A stretch of DNA of 64,000 nt from Nereocystis luetkeana. Its lineage: Eukaryota > Sar > Phaeophyceae > Laminariales > Laminariaceae. Both the position numbers and the translations under genes were made by a program. The stretch spans positions 8,950,458 through 9,014,457 of the forward strand of contig JARUPZ010000007.1 in NCBI GenBank assembly GCA_031213475.1. Direction: 5' to 3'. Numbering within the stretch: the stretch's first letter is position 1; each line of letters begins with the position of its first letter. Positions 12,589 through 23,867 of this stretch are shown here, one piece after another. The notes beneath the pieces are model-generated. The model had not been told where the DNA came from. It ran no database searches and was given only the letters and a program-made list of their open reading frames with translations.

Positions 12589-15145
12589 TGAGTTGCCGTC
12601 GGTTGACGAAGACGCTGTAAAACACGCCTCTCACTGCGTGAGCTAGACGACCAGGGAAGCCTTTTTTTTTTTTTTGGCGGTCACCACGGCTGGCGGTCGA
12701 GTTACTGTAGATCGTTTTGGTGCGGGGAGAACCTTACCTCTCTCCATACAAGGGGGGTGATCGCATCACGTAGTGTGTATATGGTGAGGCACCCACGCGG
12801 CAGTCACATAGGAAACCCGTTGCTGTCTCAGGAAGTGGTCACACCACAAAATAATTCAATTCATTGACGCTGTCATCCACAGGCAAGAAAACCCGCCTCA
12901 AAAGCTGCTCTTAGTAGGATGCAGCTCCGCCCTTCACGCGATTCGCCCAACACCTCACGTTTAAGCAATGTCTGCCTGGTCGGTGAAAACCCGACGTGCT
13001 CCCCCCCGGCATTGTAGGGATGCGAGGGTCTAGGGTCATACGGCGACGGCCATACATGATATCGAGTACGCCACCCCCCCCCCGGGAAAAGGGCGAGCTG
13101 GAATAAGGTGGGATAGCGCAGTCAAGAAAGTATGGAAGGATATAGGAGGAAACCAAGAAGAGATGATATCCGCAGAGGAGTTTGGGAGTTACAAGGCAGA
13201 AGCGGAAGGAAGGAAGGATAGAAAGAAGGGAAAGGCCAGCGCTGAGAAACAAGGTGAAATCGGAGAAACACTTGAGAGATATACGGGCGACGACTAAGCG
13301 AAGGGATAAGGAATAAAAACGTACTCGCACGGCCCACTGGACTTCGCCAAAACGCTGAAGCTGCGACCTCCTGTAGGGGACCTGGACCTGCCCGAAAGAA
13401 GAAAGAGGTATCTACCAGCAGCCGGGAGGAGGAGGAGGAAGCAGATGCATATATCTGCCCGTGTGGCAAAGCAATAGAGAGTAGAACTCACATAGTTTAC
13501 ATACCCTCGTAGCTACAGCCTGTTTGTGTGACCACCGGCAGGAATTCAGGGAATTGAGCTAATATGATAATGTGAATGAGCAAGAAGAAACGGGATCCAT
13601 TAGAAGAGATTACGAGGGAAATAGAGGCGGCTACGGTGGCCAAAGACGACTAAGCCAAGCAAGAAATGAGTACGCCCCCCGCCTTCCCCATTTCTTCCTT
13701 CAAGACTCAGACGGTCGCCCCCCCCCGCAAAAATAGGGGGACGCGAGGAATATTCTCAGAAAAAAAGAAGACCTCGAGCCTTAAATAATTTCGGGGTGAT
13801 TATAGCTATATATACCGGGAAAGAAGGATCCCTGCGTAATAATGTTGGGTATCGCACCGAAAGTTTTGATCGATCAACTATCGAAAACTTCAATGTGAAA
13901 AAAAAAACGAAGCTGTGAGATCGAAATTCCACCCACAACTAAAATTTGCAAGCTGTGTCAGAGAGTTCGATCGCGTGTTCGACGGGGTATGGACAGCAGT
14001 AGGTTTTGTTGGAGAGTTGTCTACAAATTATAAACATATCGCATCGAGCGCGTTTTGCGCTCCATCCCCTGATGGCGTCCCGCGTGTTTTTTATGCAGAT
14101 GCTGAACGATAAGCTTCCATGCATCAAATATCGGTATCGCATATCATATATCGATTCAATTTTTCACTGTGTATCGGTATCGTATCGGACTCGATTCCGA
14201 TATCTGCATCCTATGGAAATCGACTGCATATCGGTATCGTCTCGGACTCGATTGTTCATCGGTATCATATCGAAATCGATTATGATATCGGTATCGTATC
14301 GAGCTCGAATGTTCATCCGTATCGTATCGAACTCGATTCCGATATCGCCTCGAACTCGATTCCGATATCGTCTCAAAATCGATTGTTTATCGGTATCGTA
14401 TCGACTTCGATTCCGATATCGATATCCGGTATCCAACACTGTATACCCTCCTCATGTGTAGCGCGCGCCATTCCATATCGGCGGGGTAAAACAAGGCCGG
14501 GGACCCCGATACTGGCACCAAATCGCACAAACCGCGGCCTCTTTCGCTTAACTAATGGACGACTCACAGACCCACCATCTCTACAATCACCACCACCCCC
14601 ACCACCACCACCACCACCACCGCACCCGAAAATCCGCGCGAAGTATGGCCGATCGGACGTCATCACCAGACGAGTAAAACGAAGCACACCGATCGGCGAA
14701 CGCAGTGTGTGGGGAAGCACGCAGTCGATAGAACGTACGTACCGGTGACCCGTCAGAAAGGCCGTACACATGTTCGTTCGTGCGGAAGGATTCGACTCCT
14801 ACAGCGAAAAACCGGGTGGTACTTCAAGCCGCGCGTTCCACTAGAAGCACCCGCGCACCAGGGTGGCACGCCACGGGGCGGCGCGTGCAGCATTCAACCT
14901 CACCTCGAAGCGATGAAGGTCCACCTCCCCGTCGCATTGAGGGAGCCCAGCGCTCCGAGCATCGACCCGAGGCAAGAGACCTTGAGCATCGTCACGCGAC
15001 CCACGGAGTCGCTGACCCGTCCGAGCATCTTCAGCAACGAGAGTAACAAAGCCGACGACAACAGCACGGGCAACGGCAGCAGCAGCAGCACCCCCCCCAC
15101 CACCACCATCAACAAGCCAACAACAAAAACAACACCAACAACAGA

Positions 15146-15186
<41 letters not shown>

Positions 15187-17403
15187 AAACAATATCAGCA
15201 GCAGCAGCAGCAGCAGCAGCGAAAACAACAGCAGCAGTAAAAACAGCAACAAGGACAAAAAACAGCAACAGCGGAAGGAAGGAAGGAAGCAGGAGGAACA
15301 CTGATCACAAAAAAAAACGAAGAAAAAAAAGTTGCGAAAAAAAAAAAGCGGCGTCGAGGGAAGAAATACATTTCTTAACGAACCGAGAACGAACAAACGA
15401 AAGCAAACAATACAAAACAAAACAAAAAAGAAGCGCGCGTTGGAGAAAGAATCCCGTGCGCGACCCCTCCAGGCCGAGCGGTTGGGAGAGATCGAGCGTC
15501 ACAACTATTAACTAACGCCCCGCGCGACACAGAGATAAAACCAACTGTCGACAGAGGCCACGGCCGGCTCTATAACCCTTTTTAGGACCGCCGTCCTGTT
15601 GCGGCGTTGTGGGGACAAAAAAAAATGTTCACGGTAGAATTTGATTGGTTTGTCCCAAAGAGCGGGACTGCAGTCCTTTTACAGTAGTAATAGTACCGCA
15701 TTGTGCATGAACACATGCGTTCGGATCTACAGCAGTTCCAAGTCGTTTATCCCCGATCGGCCTAAAGAAAACGGGAGTGAGTGCAGTTTTGCCTTCAAAA
15801 GGTTTTCTTAACTCCTTTAGAACTCCAGTCCCGTATACGGGGACAAGGCACTCAAATTCCAAGCGATTTGTCCCCAATTGTCCCCACAACGAGACTGCAG
15901 TTCTAAAAGGGTTGACAGAAGCCTACATGACCCCGTTCCTGTTCCTGTTCCGAACAAAACGAGCACCGCGTCTCGCGTCGCACGAACTCCGCCGTCAGCT
16001 ACCACCGCGCTCGATTCGTGGGAACACCAACCTTTGCACTGTACAGCAGTGTATGTAGCACTGGACTGCAGCGCACATAATAACATATATGTCTCTAAAC
16101 TCCAAGAAAGTTGGGAGCGGGATCCTGAAAAAACAGTGAGGCATTAGCGCCCAGCTCATCAAAGAACACCGTAGAAAAGGGCGTTCAGTTCGCACACAGA
16201 GGCGGCTGGGGGGGGGGGGGGGGGGGGGGACGAGAGTGTGCGATCGTTTTTTCAGAGCTCGACTACGTATTCGAGAACGGGAAAAGGTTTTGCCAATGCC
16301 GAACAACGAGGCGTTTTTATTCGGAAAATATCTGGGTCGAGGGGGGAGGGAAAAGGAGCCCTCGGAAAACGGGGGAAAAAATACTGTTCGAGTTTTGAGT
16401 GGCACCCTTTGCTGTTGTCGAGAGAACCCCCCCCGTGAAAACTCACCGCTCCTATTGGTGCCGTGAACGTATACGATCGCTCTTGCCTGTAAATATAAGG
16501 AGTCGATTGTACATAAACATCAACATCCAACGGTTCTTACATTTCCGCCCGAAGTGGGTAACCTGGCAGGTAGAGGACTACGTGTAAGGGCTCTCGGGTA
16601 ACCGCTCCTCCCTGTGTACAGGGCAGACCTCTCGTACCGTGTGTATTTGTATGTACGCAAGAAGAAATTGAACCGGGTTTTTCTTGCCACGGCAGTCTTG
16701 TTCCATCACGGGGGTCCACATTAAAATAGGACCTATGGTACACACACAAACCTGCACGTTTACCTAATTTTACCGACAATATTTGGTCCTATTTACTATG
16801 GCCCCCCGCCTCACTGCGAGTATACGTTTTCTACGATTTGCTCGGTGGTAATTTATTCGAACAAAACAACATCAACAACAACAGCAACAACAACAGCTGC
16901 GGTGGCGAAATCGAGGTTTTCGTGTGGAACCCACTTTTCCAAGCCGCGTGTGACATAGCGCGCACCACGTGAGGGTCATATATGACTTCCATCATGAAGG
17001 ATATATAAATATATACCCCTGGTATATATTATACACACATAAATGTACATAATACCTGGTACCAGGTATGTAAATATATATATATATATACATACATCCC
17101 ATTTCGACGGGGGTTATTCGCATGCACTGTACGGGTGCACCCCTCTCAAGGCTGTTCCAGCAAGTACGGCCTCGATATTCTTCCTACATACATCCTTCTG
17201 ACCAACAACGGGCATCTTCGGAGAGTGGGCGGCGGGCGGGCGGGCTGGCGGGCGTCAGCCCGCCGCGGCGACTCCTCCTGGAACAGCCATGAAACCCTTA
17301 CCGGGGCAACGAAGAAGCTGATGACGCCATACACCGATGCCACCCATCCCTGCCACCGTAGGTCCATCCCATGGCTCTCGAAAGCGGCCGGCATCGAGGG
17401 AAT
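3210..17403 (-). CDS. Major facilitator superfamily transporter (MFSD9/TetA-like), first exon missing
   Basis: Multi-span membrane transporter of the MFS, probably proton-coupled efflux of a small molecule; the substrate cannot be read from sequence. Exons on the minus strand, all GT-AG and phase-consistent: 17403-17302, 15028-14904, 10119-10026, 8905-7661, 4178-4013 and 3430-3210 (TGA at 3212-3210), together 651 codons including the stop. The first exon ends in FFVAP and joins [11 protein letters not shown], the TM2-TM3 signature loop of MFS proteins. The next exons give [12 protein letters not shown] and SAERSKNL joined to [19 protein letters not shown], the TM4-TM5 region. The 1245-bp exon holds TM6, then about 270 residues of Ala/Gly/Ser-rich low-complexity sequence in the central cytoplasmic loop, then TM7-TM8. 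The last two exons give TM9-TM12 and a hydrophilic tail. The N-terminal exon with TM1 lies upstream and was not recognised, so 17403 is not the true 5' end. Closest resemblance by eye is the MFSD9/MFSD10 and bacterial tetracycline-efflux group, which is inference. Confidence 0.85.
3681..3758. repeat. ATGACATGTCAT palindromic pentamer cluster
   Basis: Repeated TGACA/TGTCA words forming nested palindromes, in the MFS intron 3431-4012, about 260 bp from the last exon. Confidence 0.6.
4560..5262 (+). repeat. 76-bp tandem array (9 units)
   Basis: Each unit contains GTGTACTCGATAAAAGAGAT, CTCGATCTCATGCATGGCCG and TAGTCGTATGACCATATACG. Units differ by a few bases. The block CATGCATGGCCGTAGTCGTA is also the terminal part of the dispersed repeat at 41.7 kb, so the array looks like local amplification of that end. 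Lies in an MFS intron. Confidence 0.85.
5481..6625 (+). repeat. 1.1-kb inverted duplication, copy A
   Basis: From TATAGAACTACATAC to GCGAAGCGCCTTGTAT this matches 31195-32308 in inverse orientation with only scattered substitutions and small indels. It ends in a GC-rich imperfect palindrome (GGGCGGCGTAGGCCGCCC). A shared reading frame begins [20 protein letters not shown] but is open for only about 60 codons. Sits in the 4179-7660 intron of the MFS gene. Confidence 0.85.
6720..7005. repeat. Foldback element with about 30-bp inverted ends
   Basis: GCGTTCTACGATAGAGGT at 6733-6751 and its inverse ACCTCTATCGTAGAACGC at 6974-6991; the match extends weakly outward. The 220-bp centre is AT-rich with no open frame of note. 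Possible MITE of a third family. Confidence 0.55.
10270..10448 (+). repeat. (CAA)n microsatellite
   Basis: CAA/CAG-type repeats just upstream (in gene sense) of the MFS exon 10119-10026. Other long microsatellites: AGT at 11163-11220, AT at 12539-12583, CTA at 20785-20837, ACT at 24852-25005, CAG and CAGA at 29575-29785, and GCT at 29994-30062. Confidence 0.85.
12858..13075 (+). repeat. Dispersed GGATGCAGCTCACC repeat
   Basis: Matches the 41.7-kb copy throughout with small changes (GGATGCAGCTCCGCCC) and ends in a C run. In an MFS intron. Confidence 0.7.
14117..14445. repeat. ATCG-rich degenerate satellite
   Basis: Repeats of about 30 bp based on ATCGGTATCGTATCGAACTC and GATTCCGATATC, rich in short palindromes (CGATATCG). 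Open frames crossing it are by-products of the periodicity. Confidence 0.65.
15812..15911. mobile_element. piggyBac-like MITE, variant arm
   Basis: Left TTAA at 15808-15811, right TTGA. A more decayed member lies at 15576-15681. Both are in an intron of the MFS gene. Confidence 0.7.
16715..16806. mobile_element. Partial TA-flanked MITE
   Basis: Keeps AATAGGACCTATGGTACACA and the right end TTTGGTCCTATTTACTATGG; the left terminal repeat is missing. Further partial copies are at 26268-26340, 26601-26634 and 57410-57480. Confidence 0.6.
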
Positions 17404-17422
17404 CTGAGGGGTGAGGGGGAGG

Positions 17423-17456
<34 letters not shown>

Positions 17457-20400
17457 GCAGCAGCAGTTCAATTTATAATATTGAACGACCAAAAAAAATC
17501 CGCTCAAGTATACATAACATCATGCATTGACGAAAACCTCCCGCTAAGTGTGAGAGTGAAATGGATGTGTCTCGGGGTTCGGCCTGGGCCTGCAGCACAA
17601 GCTTCTCTTCGTGCGTTCGAGCAACCGCGCGCCGCCAAGCGGTCAGGCAGAAAGGGTGTGGCCTCACCCCACCTGCCTGAGCAGAAAAGGCCACGTGGTC
17701 GACCGATGCCGGACGCGCAGCCGCGAGGAGCGCGAAGCATCGAAACGGGAGGTTCGATCAAATGGAAAAGCGAGAGAAGAGCAAGAAAAAGCGGACACCG
17801 CCGAGCTGAGAGAGAGAGGGCGACGACGACCCCGAGTAGAGGTGCCCGGGTGTCTCCGTCCGCAGCACTTGGGAGCTACAAGTCCGCTGTCACCGTTGAA
17901 ATCAGTAGACAGGGCGCAAAAGAGATCGAAAATAAATTATTACGACGACCGCGAGGTGATCAGCGTGGGCGAGACGGGGGGCCTACTTCACTTGCCACGG
18001 CTGTTTCATAACGGCTGGCGGTGAGCGCCGCCTCTGCGGAGCCCGCCGACAACGGTGCCTACGGCCGGTTCTCGCGAATGACGCGTGTGCTGTATTTTCG
18101 TCATCTCTTCCAAGAGGAGCTAGGCCACCTCGCCCGGGGTCATAGCTGCTAACGAGTCACCCCGCCGGGAACTCTTGATAAGAGGAGACGGAAGCCATCA
18201 TGCGCCCCATCTGTGAAAACCTGCCGCAGGCACCGCTGTCGGCGGGCTCCGCAGAGGCGGCGCTCACCATCAGCCGACAGGAAACAGCAGTGGGTGCATG
18301 AAGCAGCGGTGGTAAGTGGATTGGACCCCGTGTAGCCCCTGCTAACCACCTCGGATGAAACCTCACGGTCGGTATGGGTTCGAAACCCGCTCCATCGTGA
18401 TCTCAGACGCAGGGTTTCGGGTCCTGCCGTCGACGCCACATGTGCGATGGGTGTATCTCAAGCGGGTTCGACCTGGGTCTGCGGCAACCTTCTCTTCGTG
18501 TATATGCTGTAGCGTGGGGGACACTCCGGGTGACGCTCGGCACGGGAGGCCGAGCGGGAGTGACCGTTAGACGAGACACAAGTCGTCTCACATCGACGAT
18601 CATGACAGCTGTCGGCAGCAAATTACTTGTAAACGTGGAGCCGCCTCAAGCGACTGCTGCTACTGCGAGTGCGAGCGGTGAGCCATCCTGCAGGGAGGAA
18701 CAGCGTTTGGCGTTCGACCGCGGCCGCTCGACAGGCCGGTACGGCGCTCACGGTACGACGCCTGCACGGTCTCGGGAGGCCGTCCCGGAGATCGTGCGCC
18801 TGCAAACGAAGGGTGCGAGAAAGGTGTAGCACACTGTTTGTCACCGCCCTCTCGGCCATAAATACAAAAAAACACGATCGATTTCTAGACATGCGCGGGT
18901 ACATACCAGGCACTTATTCGGGGGGGGGGGCTATCAGCGCAGGCAGCGGCCCCAGGGGTGATGGCATGCGGTGTCTGCAGAGCGCCCGCTCCCGCTTCCG
19001 ACGGCGTAGCACGGGGGCGTGAGACCACCCATGCGAGCGCCCGCGGCTGAAAGCACGGGATGATCACAGTAAAGTCAGAGGTAGTCGAGGCTCCCAACTG
19101 CTATACGGGTGCGTCGCGGGGAGCCCGAGCAAGGGCCACTGCGAGCACAACGAAGCGACGGCAGGCCCACCACTCTCTGCTCCTTCGGTGCCTCGGCTGG
19201 CGGAAAAGGAAAGCGCGGAGACCAAAACCCGAGCCAACGCCGATGCGCTCGTCAAAACATAGGTTCCGAGAGCACCCAGGCAACGGTGAGCAGAGAGCGA
19301 ATATTGCTGGCGAGGTTCCGCTGCACGTATGTATTGTACGAGTATTTAATTACAAACAAAAGCACGAAATAACAGCTGTGAGATCGAGGACCTCGTCGAA
19401 AGTCATCTTTGCAACTATTTGGGAGAGGAGCGCCCGTCGAAAAGAGAGACTTTGGGGGAGTTGGTCGAGGGTGAGGGCCGCACCGAGGGGAAAAGAGAAT
19501 GGACTGGACGGGGCGCCTGAAGAGCACACACGTCGAACAGATCATGATCTATCCGTAGATCATCTAGACCCTAACCTGCCGTTTTGAGATGCTGTGCAGG
19601 ATGATCTGTATGGTACAGATCCAACCCAACAGGAAAACATGTCCTAGATCATGCAGATTATACGGCTCCCACCCGGCAACATAAGCTAGATTATACAGAT
19701 CATACACATCATATAGATAAGGAATGTGTATTCCCTGGAAAATCTAGATGATGAAGTGGGAATTACCTGTCTGAAGTATCAGTTTGATGTGGCACTAAGA
19801 AAGCGATCGATCTGCAGGAGGGATTCGGCACCACTTTCGAAAAAATGGCGCCAAGCAGCAGCACGTGAGGCCGACAGATGGCGGCGCTGGCGGGTGGGTT
19901 GAGGACGGAACGGGAAAACGGAAGTCCTCATGCGCGGAGATGGCACCACAGGGGAGGGGGAGTTAGAGCGGCAGCGCGACATCACGCGAAGGTCGCACAC
20001 CGCGTCAGGCAGATGCAGATCACTGCTGTATACGGACACATCACACAGCTCATTTTTCATGGGTCTGCATCATCTAGACACGTAGTTTCCAAGGAGCTGA
20101 TCTACAGACGCTGAACGTCTTGTAAGGTCGAAACTGCGACACCATGCGCGGGGCGGGGGGGTGGGAGGGGGGGCGTCCTGCTAACAAAGCGGCCGAAACC
20201 AGGCTCTGACCATCATGGTCGTTAGGTGTGCTTGCCTGGCCGGAGTCGGTACGCAGCAGCGTAAGGTTGCTCACACTTACCCGCTTGGCTACATCCCTAA
20301 AAAAAAATGGTCTACAGTTTGTACGCTTCAACCATTTTTTTTTCAAACCCTCCGGCGGATTGGAAAAAATAAAGCGTAAGGTCATCGTACTTACACCTTC

Positions 20401-20783
20401 AAAATTCGTGTTGTGTGCCAATTCAACCCTTCGCTCCCGTTGTACCTCGTTTTTCCTCGGCCTTGTCCTTTTACTTCTGTCTACTATTTTGTGTATATCT
20501 CTCGAATACTGAGTAGTACCCGTGGGTACTGGGTGAACTGGATGCCGTTCGGTAGAACGACAGCAGTAGTCATACGGCTAAACTCTCTAGTATTGATATT
20601 AGTAGTGCGTAAATATTTCAGGGCATATTCGTACTCGTAGCAGTGGTATCACGTACACCTGGCGAGCTCCATGGTACCACCTCAGGTAGACAGGGTAGGC
20701 AGAACAGACGGAGTAGATCGAGCCTATACAGAGTACGAGTAGCAACCTAGCAGACATCGAAGATACTACTATTAAATACGACG

Positions 20784-20830
<47 letters not shown>

Positions 20831-20885
20831 TACTACTGCACCTGGTATACAGCATGGTACCAGGTACTGCTGTGTGTGTATTCTT
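17404..20885. other. Stretch between the MFS exon and the LINE cluster
   Basis: Must contain or precede the missing first MFS exon, but none was recognised. It contains the 18.0-kb foldback, two related segments (17565-17640 and 18450-18530, sharing GGGTTCGACCTGGGTCTGCG-like text) and a GATCATCTAGA-rich segment at 19535-19760. Open frames of up to about 175 codons here show no known motif. Confidence 0.4.
17985..18310. repeat. Foldback of about 320 bp
   Basis: GGTGAGCGCCGCCTCTGCGG at 18020-18039 has its inverse at 18250-18270. Weaker pairing continues outward (GGCTGTTTC with GAAACAGCAG) and inward (CGTCATCTCTTCCAAGAG with CTCTTGATAAGAGGAGACG). No transposase seen. Confidence 0.55.
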
Positions 20886-20967
20886 CTCTTCTAGGATTGA
20901 AGAATCGGCACGGACACTGATTGTGCTGGATGTCGACGGGTAGAAATAACGGTTTAATGTGAAGAAC
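20886..20967 (+). mobile_element. Short 5'-truncated LINE 3' end
   Basis: About 80 bp from TCTTCTAGGATTGAAGAATC to GGTTTAATGTGAAGAAC, a near-exact inverted match to 20973-21035 next door. The two ends form an almost perfect palindrome that should be unstable and hairpin-prone. Confidence 0.75.
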
Positions 20968-20972
20968 ATTAA

Positions 20973-22539
20973 TTCTTTCTACCCGTCGACATCCAGCACA
21001 ACCAGTGTCCGTGCCGATTCTTCAATCCTAGAAGAGATACAAGTTCTATGGTCACAAAGTTACGCCACAGAGATACTACGTTGCCACATACCTGGTATGC
21101 AGTAAGCACCGCAGTGGGCAATGCAATGCCATGTCATCATACTAGATACGACAGCACTCCAGATAGCAGGCAGGTGTGTTCCTCTTTCGTTTTCACGACT
21201 ACCGTGCGTTTCGTACGGTGCAGGCAGCACTTTAGACAGCATCCGCTGTAGTCAGCAGCCACGAGTTGGTTAGTGGTGGGAACGGGGGTACTCTTCTATG
21301 TTATAGTTGAGAGGATATACCCGCGGCCATGTTAGTTCAGTTTTGCACATTGGTTTTATCTTGTGTGCGCTTTTTTCGTCGCGTGTATTTTGAGGCAGCC
21401 GAATTTTCGTTTTTTTTCGTTTTTCGGATCTTCCTAGGGCTCCAGCACCTTTGTGTGACCACGGACTCCTTCGTCAGAGAGTTATTAATGTGAGAACAAC
21501 TAGATACGACAGGCACGACATGCACATTCTATGAAATAGAGGAACAAAAGGAAACAATCAAAGAGAAAACAAAAACAAAGAAGACAGATCGAAAGAGAAG
21601 AGGAAAAAAAATGAAAGCAAAAACTAGAAGAAACAATCTGTCGTGCCCCCCCCCCCGCAGGCGAGGTGGCCAACACTTGAAAAAGAACGAGCTGGGAAAA
21701 AAGAAAAAAAGAACAAAAACGCCACTGCTTGTAAACAGAGTAAGACAAAGAACCAAGGAAAAAATAACAAAGGGAAAATAACAGGCAGACCAAAGCCCAA
21801 AGCACCCTCCAGGTGGCGGCAGCAGTTTGTGGTACGAGTAGTATAGGCAGGTTCTCCCTGCTATTCCGCCTAGTACCTTGCTACCCAGACTGCCGTCTCC
21901 GCCCTGCGTTCGTCAACTATGCCTAGCCCCTTGGCGTCAGACAATACGAAACGAGCAGAGAAGGTTCGTCATCCAACCACGCCACACGACTCCTCCAGTA
22001 CGGCTTATCAATCAGAAAAGGAAGAGAAATAAATAAAATGAAAATCACGGAGAATCAGCGCAAGAAAGAAAAAAACAAAACAAAAAGAGAAGACAAGGGA
22101 AGACCACGTTCGAACCAGCTGCACCAGTTGGTGGCACTAGTAGTATGGTCATGTTCTACTTCCTAGTCGGCCTGGTGCCTTGCTACCCTGTCTGCCATCT
22201 TCTTCCTACTTTCGTCTACCGCAGTTTCCCTTCTACTCCTCCTGTTCCCCCCCCTCTCCGCATTCCCTTGGTCGGGCTTTCTGCCACTTCTCCTGTTGCC
22301 CCCTCCCCCCCCGGTCCCTTGGGCACCATCCACGGCGGATGCGCGGCGCTGCCTACTCATCTCAGCCTCAGCCTCGTGCCACCTCATCATGAACCGTTCG
22401 GCTGCTCCAAGGATCCCCCGGTACCACTTCCCCGCATTTTTGGCTGCAGTGGACCACAACGCGGTCTCAACTCCAAACACCAAGCAAGGGGGTAACTCGC
22501 GTTGACCCTTCGGTGGCTCGGAACTCCCTAAAGTCTTCG
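20973..22539 (-). mobile_element. LINE 3' region: C-terminal ORF remnant and 3' UTR
   Basis: Continues the LINE pseudogene. At 22483-22163 the minus strand encodes FGVETALWSTAA, GKWYRGILGAAERF and RWHEAEAEMSRQRR, ending in KKMADRVARHQAD and a stop. A diverged second copy of that ending (VDERRAETAVWVARYQAD) lies further downstream near 21890, indicating an internal duplication within the element tail. The 3' end is GGTTTAATGTGAAGAAC, which in other copies is followed by a CA repeat. Here it abuts, tail to tail, an oppositely oriented copy ending at 20967. Confidence 0.75.
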
Positions 22540-23803
22540 ACTATGCATCTATACCAAGTCTTACACTGTCCGCCTGGTCTCGGGTTCTCCCCACCACAGC
22601 TATCGTTTCGAACATGACCCGACTGGGTAATCGCTCCTTGCTTTGCCGTGCCACGCCCCCCGCTAAGAAGAGCCGCCGTTTACGAATGGTCGTTTCGATG
22701 CTCTCGCAACGTGTCATCTTGAGGGCCTTCGCGTACGAGAGGGTGGCATGGTCAGTACGAAGTCGGCGCTGGAAGCCAATGACTCGCAACAGGACTTGGT
22801 GGTGAGCCGTTCGAAGCTTGTGGCAAAATTTTCCGCTCTGAGGGTCCACGTCACACACCCGTACAGCAGGGTCTCAATCACCTCGGCCTTCAGCATTCGG
22901 ACTTTAAGGCTACGGGGGGCGGCCGTCCTATCATACAACTCCCGGCCGAACCGTTTGAGGCATGCTCGCATGAGGCGGATCCGTCGGTCGATTTCGAGCG
23001 AGACAGCGTTTTCGTGGATAATGCCGCCTAGGTATAAGAACTGGGTCGTCTTCTTATACCTCTGGCCTGCCGCTTCGATGACGAGCGGTGGTGCGAGGGT
23101 CGTCTGGTCTGGTGTTTGGAGGAGCATTGTCTCTGTCTTCTTTTCCGACACCGTGAGGCCTTCTGCTTCGAAGACAGTCCCGATGACTGTCATCATTTTC
23201 GCGAGCCCCTTAGCCGACTTCGAGACAATTCCTGCATCATCGGCGTACAACATGCCCCATACAGCCCTTCGCACGCACGCCAATGGCTCCTGCCGTTATG
23301 TTCGAACAACTCCAGCATCACTGAGTTGGACCCCTTACGATGGCTTCGTCTTGGCTGAAGCGTACTAGTACGACGTGTAACGCAGCAGCGAAGAACACGT
23401 TGAACAGTAACGGTGATAGCACACAGCCTTGCCGCAGCCCCTGCGTGACATCAAGCCATTCCGAGTGCTCGCCGTCATCAGTACGCACGCAAGCCCGCAT
23501 GCCATCGTGGAAATTACGGATAAGTCTCAGCATCAGATGGTTGGTACGCCAAAGCGTGTGAGTACCTTCCATAACAGCTCTCGGTCGACAGAGTCGTACG
23601 TTTTCTGCAGATCGATGAAGCACACGTACAAGGGGATTTTCCTCTGTTGTTCGAGCTCTTGCAACCGGCGCACGACGAACAACATATCAATCGCTCATCG
23701 TGCGGGGCGGAAGCCGCACTACTGTTCCTCAGGGAGTAGTTCCTCGGTCTCGCAGTAGTTGCTGAAGCGGGACGCGACGATTTTCAACAACACTGCTGTA
23801 GGC
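22540..23803 (-). pseudogene. Non-LTR (LINE) reverse transcriptase fragment
   Basis: Read on the minus strand, this encodes the C-terminal half of a LINE reverse transcriptase in at least three frames. It contains [38 protein letters not shown], then [18 protein letters not shown], the catalytic YADD box in GMLYADDAGIVS, YLGGIIHENA and IDRRIRLMRACLKRFGRELY. In-frame stops follow LLPEEQ and GFRPAR, and frameshifts occur near 23540, near 23290 and near 22850, so the element cannot make a working enzyme. No endonuclease domain is present; the copy begins abruptly at 23803, a 5' truncation typical of LINEs. Downstream codons run on into a conserved C-terminal segment at 22483-22163. Clade not assigned. 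Confidence 0.9.
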
Positions 23804-23867
23804 ATACCTGGAATGATATAAATATTGAACATTAGAGATCGGACCAGGTATATATTTCATACGTAGT

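Noticed and set aside
18355..18400. Pol III B box (GGGTTCGAAACCC) as a second SINE head
   Set aside because: No A box at the right distance and no repeated body; the match is a short palindrome that can occur by chance.
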